In this document: one piece after another, positions 1 to 11,388 of the stretch
Numbering within the stretch: position 1 is the first letter of the stretch
How the letters are laid out: each line of letters begins with the position of its first letter
Source of the DNA: Podarcis raffonei
Lineage: Eukaryota > Chordata > Lepidosauria > Squamata > Lacertidae
Assembly (NCBI RefSeq): GCF_027172205.1
Contig: NC_070603.1
Span: forward strand, 39,132,501 to 39,196,500
Direction: 5' to 3'
DNA: 64,000 nt
Translations under genes and position numbers: made by a program
Notes under the pieces: generated by a model
The model's input: only the letters and a program-made list of their open reading frames with translations
Database searches by the model: none
What the model was told of the DNA's origin: nothing

Positions 1-780
1 TCACTCCGCCTCCTTTTCGGCTGGCCAATCAGTGGCTGACTGGGAGGCGGGGGGAGGGCCAGGTAGGACAGGCTCCTGCCAGCCATCCCCGCAGTCGGTA
101 TTCGTTATCTCTGATTGTCTATGCAATTCAGCAAACAAAACCATTGATGTTAATGGTTTTATTTATATCTAGTTCTGTGCTTCAATGTACAATGGTGTAA
201 ACATGCAGCAATTGCACATTTTGATCTACATGTAGGTTCCCCATTCATTCCTATGTGACACTGCCTTCAGTGTAGGAACTGAATACCTTGTGAAACTACT
301 TGAAAGGTGTGCCACGGAATAGTAGCAACAAGACAAAAGTTGTCTACATAATCCTACATAACACAACCCAAATGGTTTGAGCAAGTTCATTCATCTATAG
401 ATCAGGGTACTTGCTATTATCTTAGAAGTGATCGAAACTCTGCTGAATAATTTACTTTTAATCAAGCAGTTCTAAATTTAGGGGTTTTTTTAATCCTTCA
501 CAGTCTCCTAAATCATTGGATACCTTACAAAACTCAATTGGAACTATTACTGTGTTTCAATTAATCACATTTCAAGTATCTTATACAGCCTTACTGAAAA
601 GAGAAAAATAGATCTAAAGAGCCTCTAACTGTAAAATGTTGTGAATGATACTAGGCTCTTATGCATAAAAGTTAGTCTTAAAAAAATAATAATTACATTA
701 TACAGAGACAGAAAATGATAATATTTTAGTAGATTTTATCCTGTATTATGTGTTAAATGGTACTAGAATAGGTTGTAGTT
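1..780. other. Intergenic, no gene seen
   Basis: The first ~90 bases are GC-rich with a CCAAT-like core (ggccaatcag) and G-rich stretches, which could be the edge of a promoter or a repeat lying mostly outside the window. The rest is AT-rich with no convincing reading frame or repeat. In human the MYH3 end of the skeletal myosin cluster lies on this side of SCO1, but no myosin exon is visible here. Confidence 0.4.
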
Positions 781-1379
781 GCTGTTCCAGGCCCAGGTAG
801 CATGCAGCCAACAGGGCCTCAAGAGAGGAGATAAATAAGACACAGGACAACAGGACTTGGGTTCAAATAGGCCACAACTTTTGTTTATTACAGATGTATG
901 TAGATTTTGGCAAAGGAATTGGGTGTGTATCCTGAATCAGCCAGCCCACCTCCTGGCTGATTGTTTCGGCTGGGTTGACACTGGGTTAAGGGTCACTCCA
1001 CAATGTACATCAAATAGGGCAATTCCTCCAGGACTGCCATTTTGGGAGGGTGCTATGGCCTGTTGACCCCCGTCTGGACACCTGGACAAACACCCCCTCC
1101 TGGACCCTTTCAGCAGAGTACCAATTTCCTGTTGTGGAGGGGGACGAGTCCTGAGCCCCTGCCCAGGCTAAGGATCCGACCTAATGCTTTATCCGCCAAC
1201 AATAAATTGTGACGGTTGCTATGACACAGGCAAAACTTCAAGGCAAGCTCAATCCAACTCTGACTGAGCTAGTAGGCTCAGGCGTGGCCCAATTATATAG
1301 AAAACTGGTGGACCTGACTGAAGGTGTAGCCTTATGAGGCTTTGCCCTCGGGTGGGAAAAATATTGCGCCCGGGAAAAG
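781..1379. repeat. Unclassified, probably repeat-derived sequence
   Basis: This GC-richer stretch stands out from its AT-rich surroundings. On the minus strand it has AATAAA-type signals near 890 and 1200. It has no usable coding frame and I could not match it to a known family. It may be an older element that received the LTR insertion at 1384-1791, together with 1796-2130 on the other side. This is a guess from composition and continuity. Confidence 0.3.
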
Positions 1380-1383
1380 GAAG

Positions 1384-1791
1384 TGGGAGTCAACAGACAC
1401 TCAAGGAATAGTTTCGGAGAAAAGGCTTTTTATTTCTACTATCCATGAACTGGTAGAAGGAGCAAGTGTGATTGTTCACAAAAAGCATGCACGAGTTCAC
1501 AATCATGTGCACAAGCATATATACCCCTTTGCAGTTCCCTCCTCCTTTCTCCTCCCTCAGGAGTCCTGCCCATGAGTTCCTCTGAGCATGAACAGAAAGC
1601 TGTCTTGGGACTATTGTGGACTCTTGGCACCCTTCCCAGGAAAGGGGTTTCAGAGTGTTCAGATATGTTTCAATCTCTTGTTCTGGCATGGTTCCCGGAC
1701 AGAAAGTAAGTTGCAATGTGGTTCTTTAGCAAGGCCAGAAGGCATGAGAAAGGCCTGAGAAACAATGGACTGTTCTCTACCTTTTGTTACA
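1384..1791 (-). mobile_element. Solo LTR of an endogenous retrovirus-like element (fossil)
   Basis: Read on the minus strand, this stretch starts TGTAACA and ends in CCCA, as retroviral LTRs do. In the right order it carries a TATA-like box (near 1520) and an AATAAA polyadenylation signal (near 1428). It is flanked on both sides by GAAG (1380-1383 and 1792-1795), consistent with a 4-bp target-site duplication. No internal retroviral region adjoins it, so it is probably a solo LTR left by recombination. The family is not identified and the age is uncertain. Confidence 0.6.
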
Positions 1792-2374
1792 GAAGAGCGG
1801 AATGTTTCTGATGCTTAGCTGCTGAGAAAATGATTTTGAAAAGCTTTGAGAAGCTTTGAGCCTGCTTTGGTGGGGGGTGACTTCGGGCCTAGGTGAGGTC
1901 ACCTGTCCTCACCTTCCTTCAAAGGTACCAGGCCAAAGTCTCTAGCCAGGTCCACCACTATCGCCATACCCCCTTGCCTGCTCATGATTGGTTGATTCAA
2001 CTGAGCAGGCTCCCATCAGCCCATGCAACCATAGGAGGAGGCACTGATGTCCTCAAACAGTTGCTTGGGACAGAACAATGGCCCCTACCTCGTTGCAGTC
2101 ACACTGGGCTATAAACCACCGCTCCCTAGCATTAGATGGTAAGCGCCATTTTTAATTATATGGTAAAGTTCTGATTATTTAATTAAAAAATAAATAAATT
2201 TCACAGGATATCTCAATAAAGAAGCACTTGGTAAACAGCCTGCAATTTGCTCTTGAAATGCCCCCCTCCCAAAGCAGGATTCAACCTATCTCCAGGCATT
2301 CAGGTGAGGCGATAAAGTTGCTGGGAAGTGATTTCATTTGGCATTGTTCAGTTCTTTGTCTAGGTATTTCTACA

Positions 2375-2802
2375 TACCGTATTTTTCGCCCCAGAGGACG
2401 CACTTTTCCCCCTCCAAAAATGAAGGGGAAATGTGTGTGCGTCCTATGGGGCGAATGCAGGCTTTCGCTGAAGCCTGGAGAGCGAGAGACATCGGTGCGC
2501 ACCGACCCTTCTCGCTCTCCAGGCTTCAGGAAGCTATCCGCAAGCCTTGCAAGCCCGGCGGGAGTTCCCGCGGGCTCACAAGGCTTGCGGGCAGCAGCCT
2601 GCAGCCCGAAGCACGGGGCGCCCTCCGGAGAGCGCCCCATGCTTCGGGCAGGTGTGCGCAAGGCTTGGGGCGGCAGCCGCGGCTTGGGGCGGCAGCCGCG
2701 GCTGGGGGCGGAAATAAATTTTTTTTATTCATTCTCCCCCCCCCCCAAAAAATGAGGTGCATCCTATGGGCCGGTGCACCCTATAGGACGAAAAATACGG
2801 TA
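2375..2802. mobile_element. TA-flanked palindromic MITE, family A (CCGTATTTTTC termini)
   Basis: The element begins TA-CCGTATTTTTCG and ends CGAAAAATACGG-TA, so terminal inverted repeats are bordered by a TA duplication. The subterminal parts also mirror each other (gacgcac near one end, gtgcatcc near the other). The core is GC-rich and made of shorter inverted repeats, including a hairpin around 2476-2525. There is no transposase. Other copies in the window are at 13475, 14643, 21338 and 48496. ORFs seen across it are not genes. Confidence 0.8.
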
Positions 2803-4200
2803 CATGTGGATTTATCATGCCAACCTTACTGGGTCGTGCAACATAAAAGTGTACGATCAAAGCAACGGCTAGGCACTTTTCATTGTTTTATGTATTTAAA
2901 TATATGTGTATAGCCATTTCAAAAAAAATAATATTACAACATTTTAAAAACTCACTAGCAAGTGAGATTCAAATCTTCTTGATATGCTCACTTTAATAAC
3001 TGTCATTGTATTTGTGAGGGTGTGTGGGATGAATGTATGAGCAAAGGTCTAACAAGCAAGGTCTTGGTGAAGGAAAACACTGGAGTTGCGACAAAGAGTG
3101 TCAGAGTGTTTGACACTCCACTGGTAACTTGTTTCAGGATGCTTTGTATGCTAAAAATCTCGTAAGTGTTTCAAATAAATAAAGTGTGCTTGTTCCTGAT
3201 AAAACCTCCAATATTATTTCACTATCACAGCAGCTTTCTTGCATATTATTTGTTTTACCTTGCTTTGCTTCCACATGGTCTATCTACTACCAGTACCTAC
3301 CAGATAACCTTTTGTTACATTTCTTTCAGACATTTTGTCCAGAACATTATTACGCAAATATCTTGGAATTAGAAATGATGTTTGCATGTAACATTAGGGA
3401 GTTTGCACTAGTCACATTTGTTGTCCCACATCACAAATATTCAGTCCATGTGTAAATTACTACAGTACTATATCCTGTTAATTTCAACACTCTGGTCCTT
3501 GTCCTGTTCTTGAAGCTGTACATAGCACAAAGCACTGCGTCCTGGCACTCCCCCTTGAGTGTATTTTGGAACTGCTATAAAAGTGTGTTTTCCTATTGCT
3601 TCTCTCTCTCCTGATTGGCCAGCTGCAAAGATGCCCACCTGTGCTGTCCTTCTCCTTTGGAATGTCTCAAGCCTTTAGTCTTGGGCTGAAGCATTGTCAT
3701 TCCATTGGAGAAGGTCCTTTTTTTGGCACTCTGTGCTGCATACCAGGAATGCAATTGCTTCTCAAGGAGACAAATGGAACTGCAACATCTCATTCCAGAA
3801 GAGCTTCTGTCATGATGCCCTGGCGTAGGATGGCATAGGCTAAATGAGGGGTGGAGGGAGAGAATAGGGAGCCAGCTTTTCTCAAGTGATGCTATTTTAC
3901 ATAAATATCTTTTAAGACTTCAAAATAGATGTTTAAAAATAGATCTGAAATAGGCAGCACTGGGAAGGGAAACGTTTTAATAATGCACAGTTTTTTTTCT
4001 GTACTGTTGTAATTACTAAAGACACCATCAAGGCTTTTCTGTTCCAGGGAATACATAAATATACAAATATCTGTCCTTGTGCAAACCTGTTTGTAGTCTA
4101 GAAATGATAAGTGCTTTGACTGATACACCCTCTTCAGGATGAGTGCTGCCTCCAGGTAAGTTTTCAATCTACTTATTGTCATATAACTGCCCCACAAATA
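2803..4200. other. Intergenic, nothing recognised
   Basis: AT-rich sequence without a supported gene or a repeat I could name. Short ORFs near 3166-3455 and 3593-3838 show no protein family signal or codon bias. Confidence 0.4.
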
Positions 4201-4213
4201 ACTCAGAACAAAT

Positions 4214-4819
4214 TCAGGTAGGTAGCTGTGTTGGTCTGACGCAGTCAAAATAAATAAAAAATTGTCCAGGAGCACCTTTGTTGTTGTTGTTGTTGTTTAG
4301 TCATTTAGTCGTGTCCGACTCTTCGTGACCCCATGGATCAGAGCACGCCAGGCACTTCTATCTTCCACTGCCTCCCGCAGTTTAGTCAAACTCATGCTGG
4401 TAGCTTTGAGAACACTATCCAGCCATCTCGTCCTCTGTCGTCCCCTTCTCCTTGTGCCCTCCATCTTTCCCAACATCAGGGTCTTTTCCAGGCAGTTTTC
4501 TCAAGAGGTGGCCAAAGTATTGGAGTCTCAGCTTCAGGATCTGTCCTTCCAGTGAGCACTCAGGGCTGATTTCCTTAAGAATGGATACGTTTGATCATCT
4601 TGCAGTCCGTGGGACTCTCAAGAGTCTCCTCCAGCACCATAATTCAAACCAACTAAGAGACCAACTTAGAGACCAACTAAGTTTGTTCTGGGTATAAGCT
4701 TTTGTGTGCATGCACACTTTTGTGTATCTGAAGAAGTGTGCATGCACACGAAAGCTTATACCCAGAACAAACTTAGTTGGTCTCGTAAGGTGCTCCTGGA
4801 CAATTTTTTATTTATTTCG
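4214..4819. mobile_element. Palindromic (inverted-repeat) insertion with 13-bp target duplication
   Basis: Two arms of the same repeat meet tail to tail near 4725. The pairing runs from tcaaaataaataaaaaattg in the left arm to its complement ending at 4819. The near-perfect inner stem is about 45 bp per side (4676-4721 against 4737-4782). The unit is bordered by actcagaacaaat on both sides (4201-4213 and 4820-4832). A BovB fragment (about 4278-4648) interrupts the left arm. A single-arm relative lies at 8662-8960. Class unknown; a Penelope-like element or a twin-primed retroposon would fit an inverted arrangement. Confidence 0.65.
4278..4648 (-). mobile_element. BovB (RTE clade) LINE 3' fragment
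   Basis: The minus strand reads as the 3' end of BovB: it ends with the ggggtcacgaagagtcgga motif, the acacgacta run and a (CAA)n-type tail, seen as gttgttgtt at 4278 on the plus strand. It aligns by eye with the better copy at 23194-23640. Only about 370 bp remain, so it is 5'-truncated. It sits inside the palindromic insertion at 4214-4819 and is therefore younger than that element. Confidence 0.85.
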
Positions 4820-4832
4820 ACTCAGAACAAAT

Positions 4833-5754
4833 GTTCAATAAAATAAAAATAAAAATCAGCCAAACCTTTCACTTAAAGAAAATCAGATGAATGCTCAACA
4901 AACAGGTCGCCTGGAGGCACCCAGAGCTTCTCTTTCCCCATCCTTTGGACCCCCCTGGAAAACTCAGCAAACCTACTGCACCTGAAAGTGGGTGTGTGGA
5001 CAGTGCAGCTGAATGGGACATAGCTGTGGGCAGCCTGAGGAAGTACCATCCACCCTGGGCCTTCCCATAAAAGCAAGTCTAGAGTGAGAGACTAGGGTGA
5101 TGTCTGCTGTTTCCAAGAACTCTTCTCGTCGTGAGATTTTTGTGGGTGAGCTGAGAGTTTCTTTGGACCCTGGGTGAGAACCCAAAGGCTGAGAGGGAGG
5201 GTGTGTCACAAGGAAAATGAATTGATACTGATTTTTTATATATTAGTAACTTTGGAGATCTTAACATGTTAAGGGCTCATAAACTTAAATGAGTCTCCTG
5301 AGATACAATGGTATCAGGCCACCAACAACTTTAACTAGCAGTTAAATTAACTAGCTGTTAGCATATGACCAGTACCTACCAACAGGTAGAGTAGCATGTT
5401 CCTGGTCTTGTAGGAAATGGCACACCCAGCAATTCATATCTCTCTCCTTCCCTCCCAGGTATTTATGCCAGTTCCCAGTCACAGGCTAGTATAACCAAGG
5501 AAAAGAGCTCAATATGTGATGAGAGACTGCAGATGGATTTGATTTTCAGTGGTTTAGGTCAACAGGGACAGGGGACAGGTTTAGCAATGTCCTTGTAGCA
5601 TCCCCAAATCATCTTTTTACTGCCTCTATAAGTGAATGTTTGGCTTTCACGCCAGTAAGGAAAAATAAAAGACCGTACTGTACTTGGGATACTTTACAGT
5701 AAGGGGAATACTCTACCCTCCATATCAAAACATATTGCTAGTAGCTGATAAAAT
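4833..5754. other. Intergenic, nothing recognised
   Basis: No gene, RNA or named repeat was found. The small minus-strand ORFs between 4873 and 5267 show no family signal. Confidence 0.35.
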
Positions 5755-5773
5755 TACCAGTGCACCATCTTCT

Positions 5774-7890
5774 TCTTTTTTTTTTTTATAAAATTTTTTA
5801 TTGGTTTTTCCACATATAATATAAAACAATACAAAAGACAAACACAAACAAACAAACATATAAACATGTATAATTTCATAGATTTTTTCATGTACCCAAT
5901 TTCAGCGACTTCCCCATGCCCCCCTTTTCTGCATCTCTGTTTTGAACTTTTTTTTCCAGCAACCCCTGATCCAAATTATTATTAATTCCTTTCTTTAACC
6001 TCTTTCTTTCCTCTTATCCAATCATTTATCGCTGCAAATCTGTTATGCTTTACCCATAACATTTTAACACTCAGTAATTTTGCAAATATTTTTAAGATAA
6101 AGTTTAAATTTCTTCCAATCTTCTTCCGCCGTCTCTTTCCCTTGGTCACGGATTCTGCTCGTCATCTCTGCTAATCCCATGTAGTCAATCACCTTCGTCT
6201 GCCACTCTTCCAGTGTGGGTAGTTCTTGTGTCTTCCAATACTTTGCTAGTAAAACTCTCGCTGCTGTTGTAGCATACATAAAAAACATCCTATCTTTCTT
6301 TGACACCAATTGGCCTACCATGCCCAGGAGAAAAGCCTCTGGTTTTTTGTGAAAGGTACACTTAAGCACCTTCTTAATTTCATTATAAATCATTTCCCAG
6401 AAGGCCTTAATCCTTGGGCACGTCCACCAAAGGTGATAGAAAGTACCTTCAGTTTCATTACATTTCCAACATTTATTATTGGGCAAATGATAAATTTTTG
6501 CAAGCTTGACTGGGGTCATGTATCACCTATAAATCATTTTCATAATATTCTCTCTTAAGGCATTACATGCCGTAAATTTTATACCGGTGGTCCATAACTG
6601 TTCCCAGTCAGCAAACATAATGTCATGACCAATGTCCTGTGCCCATTTAATCATAGCTGATTTAACCATCTCATCCTGTGTATTCCATTTCAGCAGTAAG
6701 TTGTACATTCTAGACAAATTCTTCGTATTGGGTTCTAACAATTCTGTTTCTAGCTTTGACTTCTCCACCTGGAAGCCTATTTTCCTGTCCTGTTTGAAAA
6801 CTTCATTTATCTGGTAATAATGTAGCCAATCTCTTACTTTAAACTTCAGTTTCTCATAACTCTGTAATTTCACATTTCCACCTTCATGTTCTACAATTTC
6901 CCAATATTTTGGCCATTTAGATTCCATATTAAGTTTTTTAACTTCCTTAGCCTCCATTGGTGACAGCCACCTAGGGGTTTTATTTTCCAACAGATCTTTA
7001 TAACGAATCCAAACATTATATAATGCTTTCCTAACGATATGATTTTTAAAGCTTTTGTGGATTTTTACCTTGTCATACCAGATATATCCATGCCAACCAA
7101 ATCTATTATTAAACCCTTCTAGGTCCAAAATGTCTGTGTTCTCAAGAAGTAGCCAATCTTTCAACCAGCAAAAAGCTGCTGCTTCATAGTAAAGTTTTAA
7201 GTCCGGCAGGGCAAACCCCCCTCTTTCTTTTGCATCAGTTAATATCTTAAATTTTATTCTGGGCTTTTTGCCCTGCCAGACAAATTTCGATATATCTTTT
7301 TGCCACTTCTTGAAACAGTCCATTCTGTCCACAATCTGCAATGTTTGGAACAAAAACAGCATTCTTGGCAAGACATTCATCTTAATAACAGCAATTCGGC
7401 CTAACAAGGAAAGTCTCAAATTTGACCATATTTCCAGATCTTTCTTAATTTCTGTCCAGCATTTCTCATAATTGTCTTTAAATAGATTCACATTCTTAGT
7501 TGTTAAATTGACTCCTAGATATTTCACCTTATTTGCTACCATTAATCCAGTTTCACTCTGAAACTTCTCTCTTTCCTCCACTGTTAGATTCTTTCCCAAT
7601 ACCTTTGTTTTTTCTTTATTTAACTTAAAACCTGCCACTTGACCAAAGGCTTGTATTGTCTCCAAAACTTTTTTTGTACTAGTGTCTGGCTCTTGCAAAG
7701 TTAAGACTAGATCATCTGCGAACGCTTTCAACTTGTATTGTTTAGCTCCGACCTGAATCCCTTTAACCAGCTGGTCACCTCTGATCATATTTAGTAAAAC
7801 CTCCAGAACAGTTATAAAAAGTAGTGGGGATATTGGGCACCCCTGTCGTGTCCCTTTTTCAATAGCAATTTGTTCAGTAACCACGTTATT
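5774..7890 (-). mobile_element. 5'-truncated L1-clade LINE with 19-bp target duplication
   Basis: The minus strand encodes the C-terminal half of an L1 ORF2: a GTRQGCPISPLLF reverse-transcriptase motif, the catalytic FADD box (about 7711-7722), the thumb region, and a cysteine/histidine motif CWKCNETEGTFYHLWWTC near the end. The frame is open from 7890 to the natural end at 6064 apart from one TGA at 6523-6525. An A-rich 3' tail lies at 5774-5785. The copy is framed by a perfect 19-bp repeat (5755-5773 and 7891-7909), so it inserted as a truncated copy fairly recently. The N-terminal endonuclease and ORF1 are missing. Confidence 0.92.
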
Positions 7891-8015
7891 TACCAGTGCA
7901 CCATCTTCTAGGACCACCTGGTCCAACAGTCTAGGAACCATGCAAAGCAGTACTACAGGCTTCCACAAACACACATTCCAGGAGTATTCAGTGTTCCATG
8001 GTGTCAAAAGCTAAG

Positions 8016-8126
8016 GGCGGTATTCAATTTAAGTTTTACTTAGAGTAGACCTATTGAACTCAATGAACATGATTATGTGTGAGCCAATAATTTAAATGGG
8101 TCTACTCAGGGTGGTTTTCAACTAAG
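8016..8126. repeat. Short palindromic repeat, family C (GGTATTCAA termini)
   Basis: The ends gcggtattcaattt and gtggttttcaactaag are related to those of the better copy at 12944-13059, and the interior shares agagtagacctat-type sequence. Probably an old non-autonomous DNA element. Confidence 0.5.
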
Positions 8127-8184
8127 TTTTCCTCAAAGTGGCCTGAGGTAATGAATAGGAGCACATTTCCTCTAGCCACCCCAA

Positions 8185-8441
8185 TACAGTGGTACCTCTG
8201 GTTACGTACTTAATTCGTTCCGGAGGTCCGTTCTTAACCTAAAAAATCATTTCTAAAACTGTTCTTAACCTGAAGCACCACTTTAGCTAATGGGGACTCC
8301 TGCTGCTGTGCCGCCACCACGCGATTTCTGTTCTCATCCTGAAGCAAAGTTCTTAACCCGAGGTAATATTTCTGGGTTAGTGGAGTCTGTAACCTGAAGT
8401 GTATGTAACCTGAAGCGTATGTAACCCGAGGTACCACTGTA
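8185..8441. mobile_element. TA-flanked MITE, family B (CAGTGGTACCTC termini)
   Basis: Starts TA-CAGTGGTACCTCTGG and ends CCGAGGTACCACTG-TA. The interior repeats 'ttcttaacctgaag' motifs in both orientations. No coding capacity. Sister copies are at 9704, 11159 and, as a variant, 48530. Confidence 0.85.
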
Positions 8442-8661
8442 TGCATATTATCCACTAAGACCACTAAAGAAAATTTAAGTGCAAAGCCTATAATAGAAGT
8501 TTTGAAACTTGAAATTTCAACCTATGAGATAGAAAAATAGATTGGCAAAGCCAAACTTGTACTCGGAGAAGACCTGTGATAATACAGAGCTGGCAGAGGG
8601 GATGAAACTATTCCACGCACCTCTTGGCGTTAAAAATGGCTAGTAAATAACAGAAATAAAC

Positions 8662-8960
8662 ATAGATTCAGGTAGATAGCCGTGTTGGTCTGACGCAGCC
8701 GAAATAAAAAGTTGTCCAGCAGCACCTTATAGACCAACTAAGTTTGTTCTGGTATAAGCTTTTGTGTGCATGCACACTTCTTCAGTTACACTGAAGTCAC
8801 CAGACCCTTATATATAGTGGCATGGTGGGGTGGGGCATTTCTCAGAAGGGTAGTAGGAGATGGGTGATTGGCTCAATGGGTATGGTAAACCTGTTGATGA
8901 GGAATTGCATAGAAGACTTGTGGTCGTTTCTTGCACAGGCTCTCATTCTGCTCCTTAAAT
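8662..8960 (+). repeat. Dispersed repeat related to the palindromic insertion at 4214
   Basis: Starts caggtagatagccgtgttgg, continues through ttgtccagcagcacctta and gcatgcacacttcttcag, and so matches one arm of 4214-4819 before running on into unique sequence. Terminal structure and class are not resolved. Confidence 0.55.
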
Positions 8961-9703
8961 AAAAAAAAGGGAAAAGGAGTTTGATAGAGTTGCTTAAATT
9001 ATCACAGCTATCCAGTGTCCTCTGGCACCTTGACTATTCCCATGGCCACATTTGATCCTGATTTAATTAGGAGTATTTGCCTTGCAGATCGACACTTCAT
9101 GCTTTCCTCAGAGCCTTCTCATGTGGCCAACACACCTTGTAATCTTTGCAGAAACTCGAGGCATTATTTACAGAGTCTGCTTGTTGCAAGGCTGAGGAAA
9201 CAAGGCGCTGACACACAGGATGGCTTTGCTGTTGTGCATGTTCCACCAATGCCAAGGTGAGAAGGGGCTGTTGGTAAGAGTTTGTTTTCGTGGACAGGAA
9301 AGGGTATTCCTCCAGCCCTTGTTGCTTCCAGACAACATCCTTGTTTATTGGCACTCTCTTTTCTTTGGTAAGTTTTCACAGAGGAGATTCCACCTTCGTT
9401 CTTTTGTCCAGGTCCGGCTGGGCAACCTTCTTCCTGAAGAAGCATCCACATCTCTTTATCCTCTTGTGTGTGTGTGTGTGGTTTTCTCCCCAACATCCAC
9501 TGCCGTTAAATGGAAGACCTACTCAAATAAGTCCTGTGAACCACCTCCCCTAGCAGCTCTTCAACCATTATTTAGGGACAGTTGTAGAATGCCTAGACTT
9601 GATCTGAAAATTAATGGAAGTTTTTTTTTTTTAGGGCATTCCCTGATACGTATAGAGCAGTAACAAAAACATAGCAATGCTAATAGTAGCTGAAATATGG
9701 TGA

Positions 9704-9949
9704 TACAGTGGTACCTCGGGTTACATATGCTTCAGGTTACATACGCTTCAGGTTACAGACTCTGCTAACCCAGAAATAGTACCTCGGGTTAAGAACTTTG
9801 CTTCAGGATGAGAACAGAAATCGTGCTCCGGCGGCGCAGCAGCAGCAGGAGGCCCCATTAGCTAAAGTGGTGCTTCAGGTTAAGAACACTTTCAGGTTAA
9901 GAATGGTCCTCCAGAATGAATTAAGTACTTAACCCAAGGTACCACTGTA
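9704..9949. mobile_element. TA-flanked MITE, family B
   Basis: TA-CAGTGGTACCTCGGG at the left and CCCAAGGTACCACTG-TA at the right, with the family's internal ttcaggttaagaa motifs. Orientation is opposite to the copies at 8185 and 11159, as judged by the ggcgcagcagcagcag stretch. Confidence 0.87.
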
Positions 9950-10522
9950 TAACGATAGGCAAAAGGATCTGTACACTGTAAACTCTTCCCTCCATTACTT
10001 AATTTATTAGAGGTAAATTATACTTTATACTGTGTGCAAACCTGCTCGTGTGGAAACTCAGTCCATTGTCAGTAAGCCAATCCTCAACATTCATTCTAGT
10101 GCTTATTGAATAAGGCTGGATTTTCTGTCTCCCAGCAGTTCCATCTCATGTCTGGTCCTCATTTAGTACGGGTTAGCAGCTGCCTCCCTCATCTTCTTTT
10201 AATTCATTTATTTCTGGGAAATGAAATTCAATATTCTCTTCTACACCCAACTGTTTGCTGAATTTGGGAGCAATGCTCTCTCCTGTCTTGGGGAGGTTGG
10301 GCTTGTGAGTGCATGCTCCAGAACAGAGAAGTTACAGAAACTGTTTTATAAAAGGGCAAAAGAAACCTTTTGGCTTCAAATTATGTACAGTCATAAGTTT
10401 TAAGAATCATTTAGAATGTTATAGTGTTTTATATTTTAATCATTTTTAAGCTGCTTTGAGAGCTGTATCACCATAAAAAAATCTAGGTAAATTCTATAGA
10501 TACTATCAAATGTAAAATGAGA

Positions 10523-10544
10523 GGTGTGTGTATGTGTGTGTGTA

Positions 10545-10587
<43 letters not shown>

Positions 10588-10588
10588 G
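10523..10588. repeat. (GT)n/(TA)n microsatellite
   Basis: A run of tgtgtg with tatg interruptions passes directly into a pure (TA)n tract. Confidence 0.95.
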
Positions 10589-11158
10589 ACAAAATAATTG
10601 CCATCCATTTATACAATACGTTCCAACGCAGAAAGATATTGTAATCATTAATATTATCCTGTAAATACTAGTGCAAAGTGTTGCAGGGATACACGCATCC
10701 ATGAAACCTATATCAAGGGATATCAGGAATGGTATAGAAAAATGTAGGCAGTGTTTTAAAAAACCCTGCATCTTGTAGTCAGTCCTAGAGTTCTATGTGC
10801 AGTTACAGTATCGTCAGAAAAACTAAAACAGAACTGAAAAGTTTTGTGATCCCCTTACTTTTGACAATGACAAGAGCCATCATCTCTCTTCTAAGCTACA
10901 TACTTAGGAATTCACCATTGGCCAGAGGGTCTTCTTTTTTAAAATCTTCGTATAATGTTACAAGCTTTGTCTTTAACCCATTCTAATCAGAAAGTATTGC
11001 CATCATCAAGATCCCAAGGCTCAGGTCCTTCCTTTTCTTAGCTATCAAAATAAAAAGATATTTCTTGTCAATCCCACAATTTCATGTTTCTTTTACTTCT
11101 CTTCCTGCATCATCATCATCATCATTCTTCCCCCCGGGATAAAAAACAAAAAACGTAA

Positions 11159-11388
11159 TACAGTGGTACCTCGGGTTAAGTACTTAATTCGTTCCAGAGG
11201 TCCGTTCTTAACCTGAAACTGTTCTTAACCTGAAGCACCACTTTAGCTAATGGGGCCTCCTGCTGCTGCCGCGCTGCCGGAGCACAATTTCTGTTTTCAT
11301 CCTGAAGCAAAGTTCTTAACCTGAGGTACTATTTCTGGGTTAGCGGAGTCTGTAACCTGAAGCGTCTGTAACCCGAGGTACCACTGTA
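11159..11388. mobile_element. TA-flanked MITE, family B
   Basis: Starts TA-CAGTGGTACCTCGGGTTA and ends TAACCCGAGGTACCACTG-TA, the most symmetrical copy in the window. It is about 230 bp and has no coding sequence. Confidence 0.9.

Noticed and set aside
2228-2913. Overlapping 175- and 191-codon ORFs
   Set aside because: They run across a family A MITE and its flanks; composition-driven, no homology.
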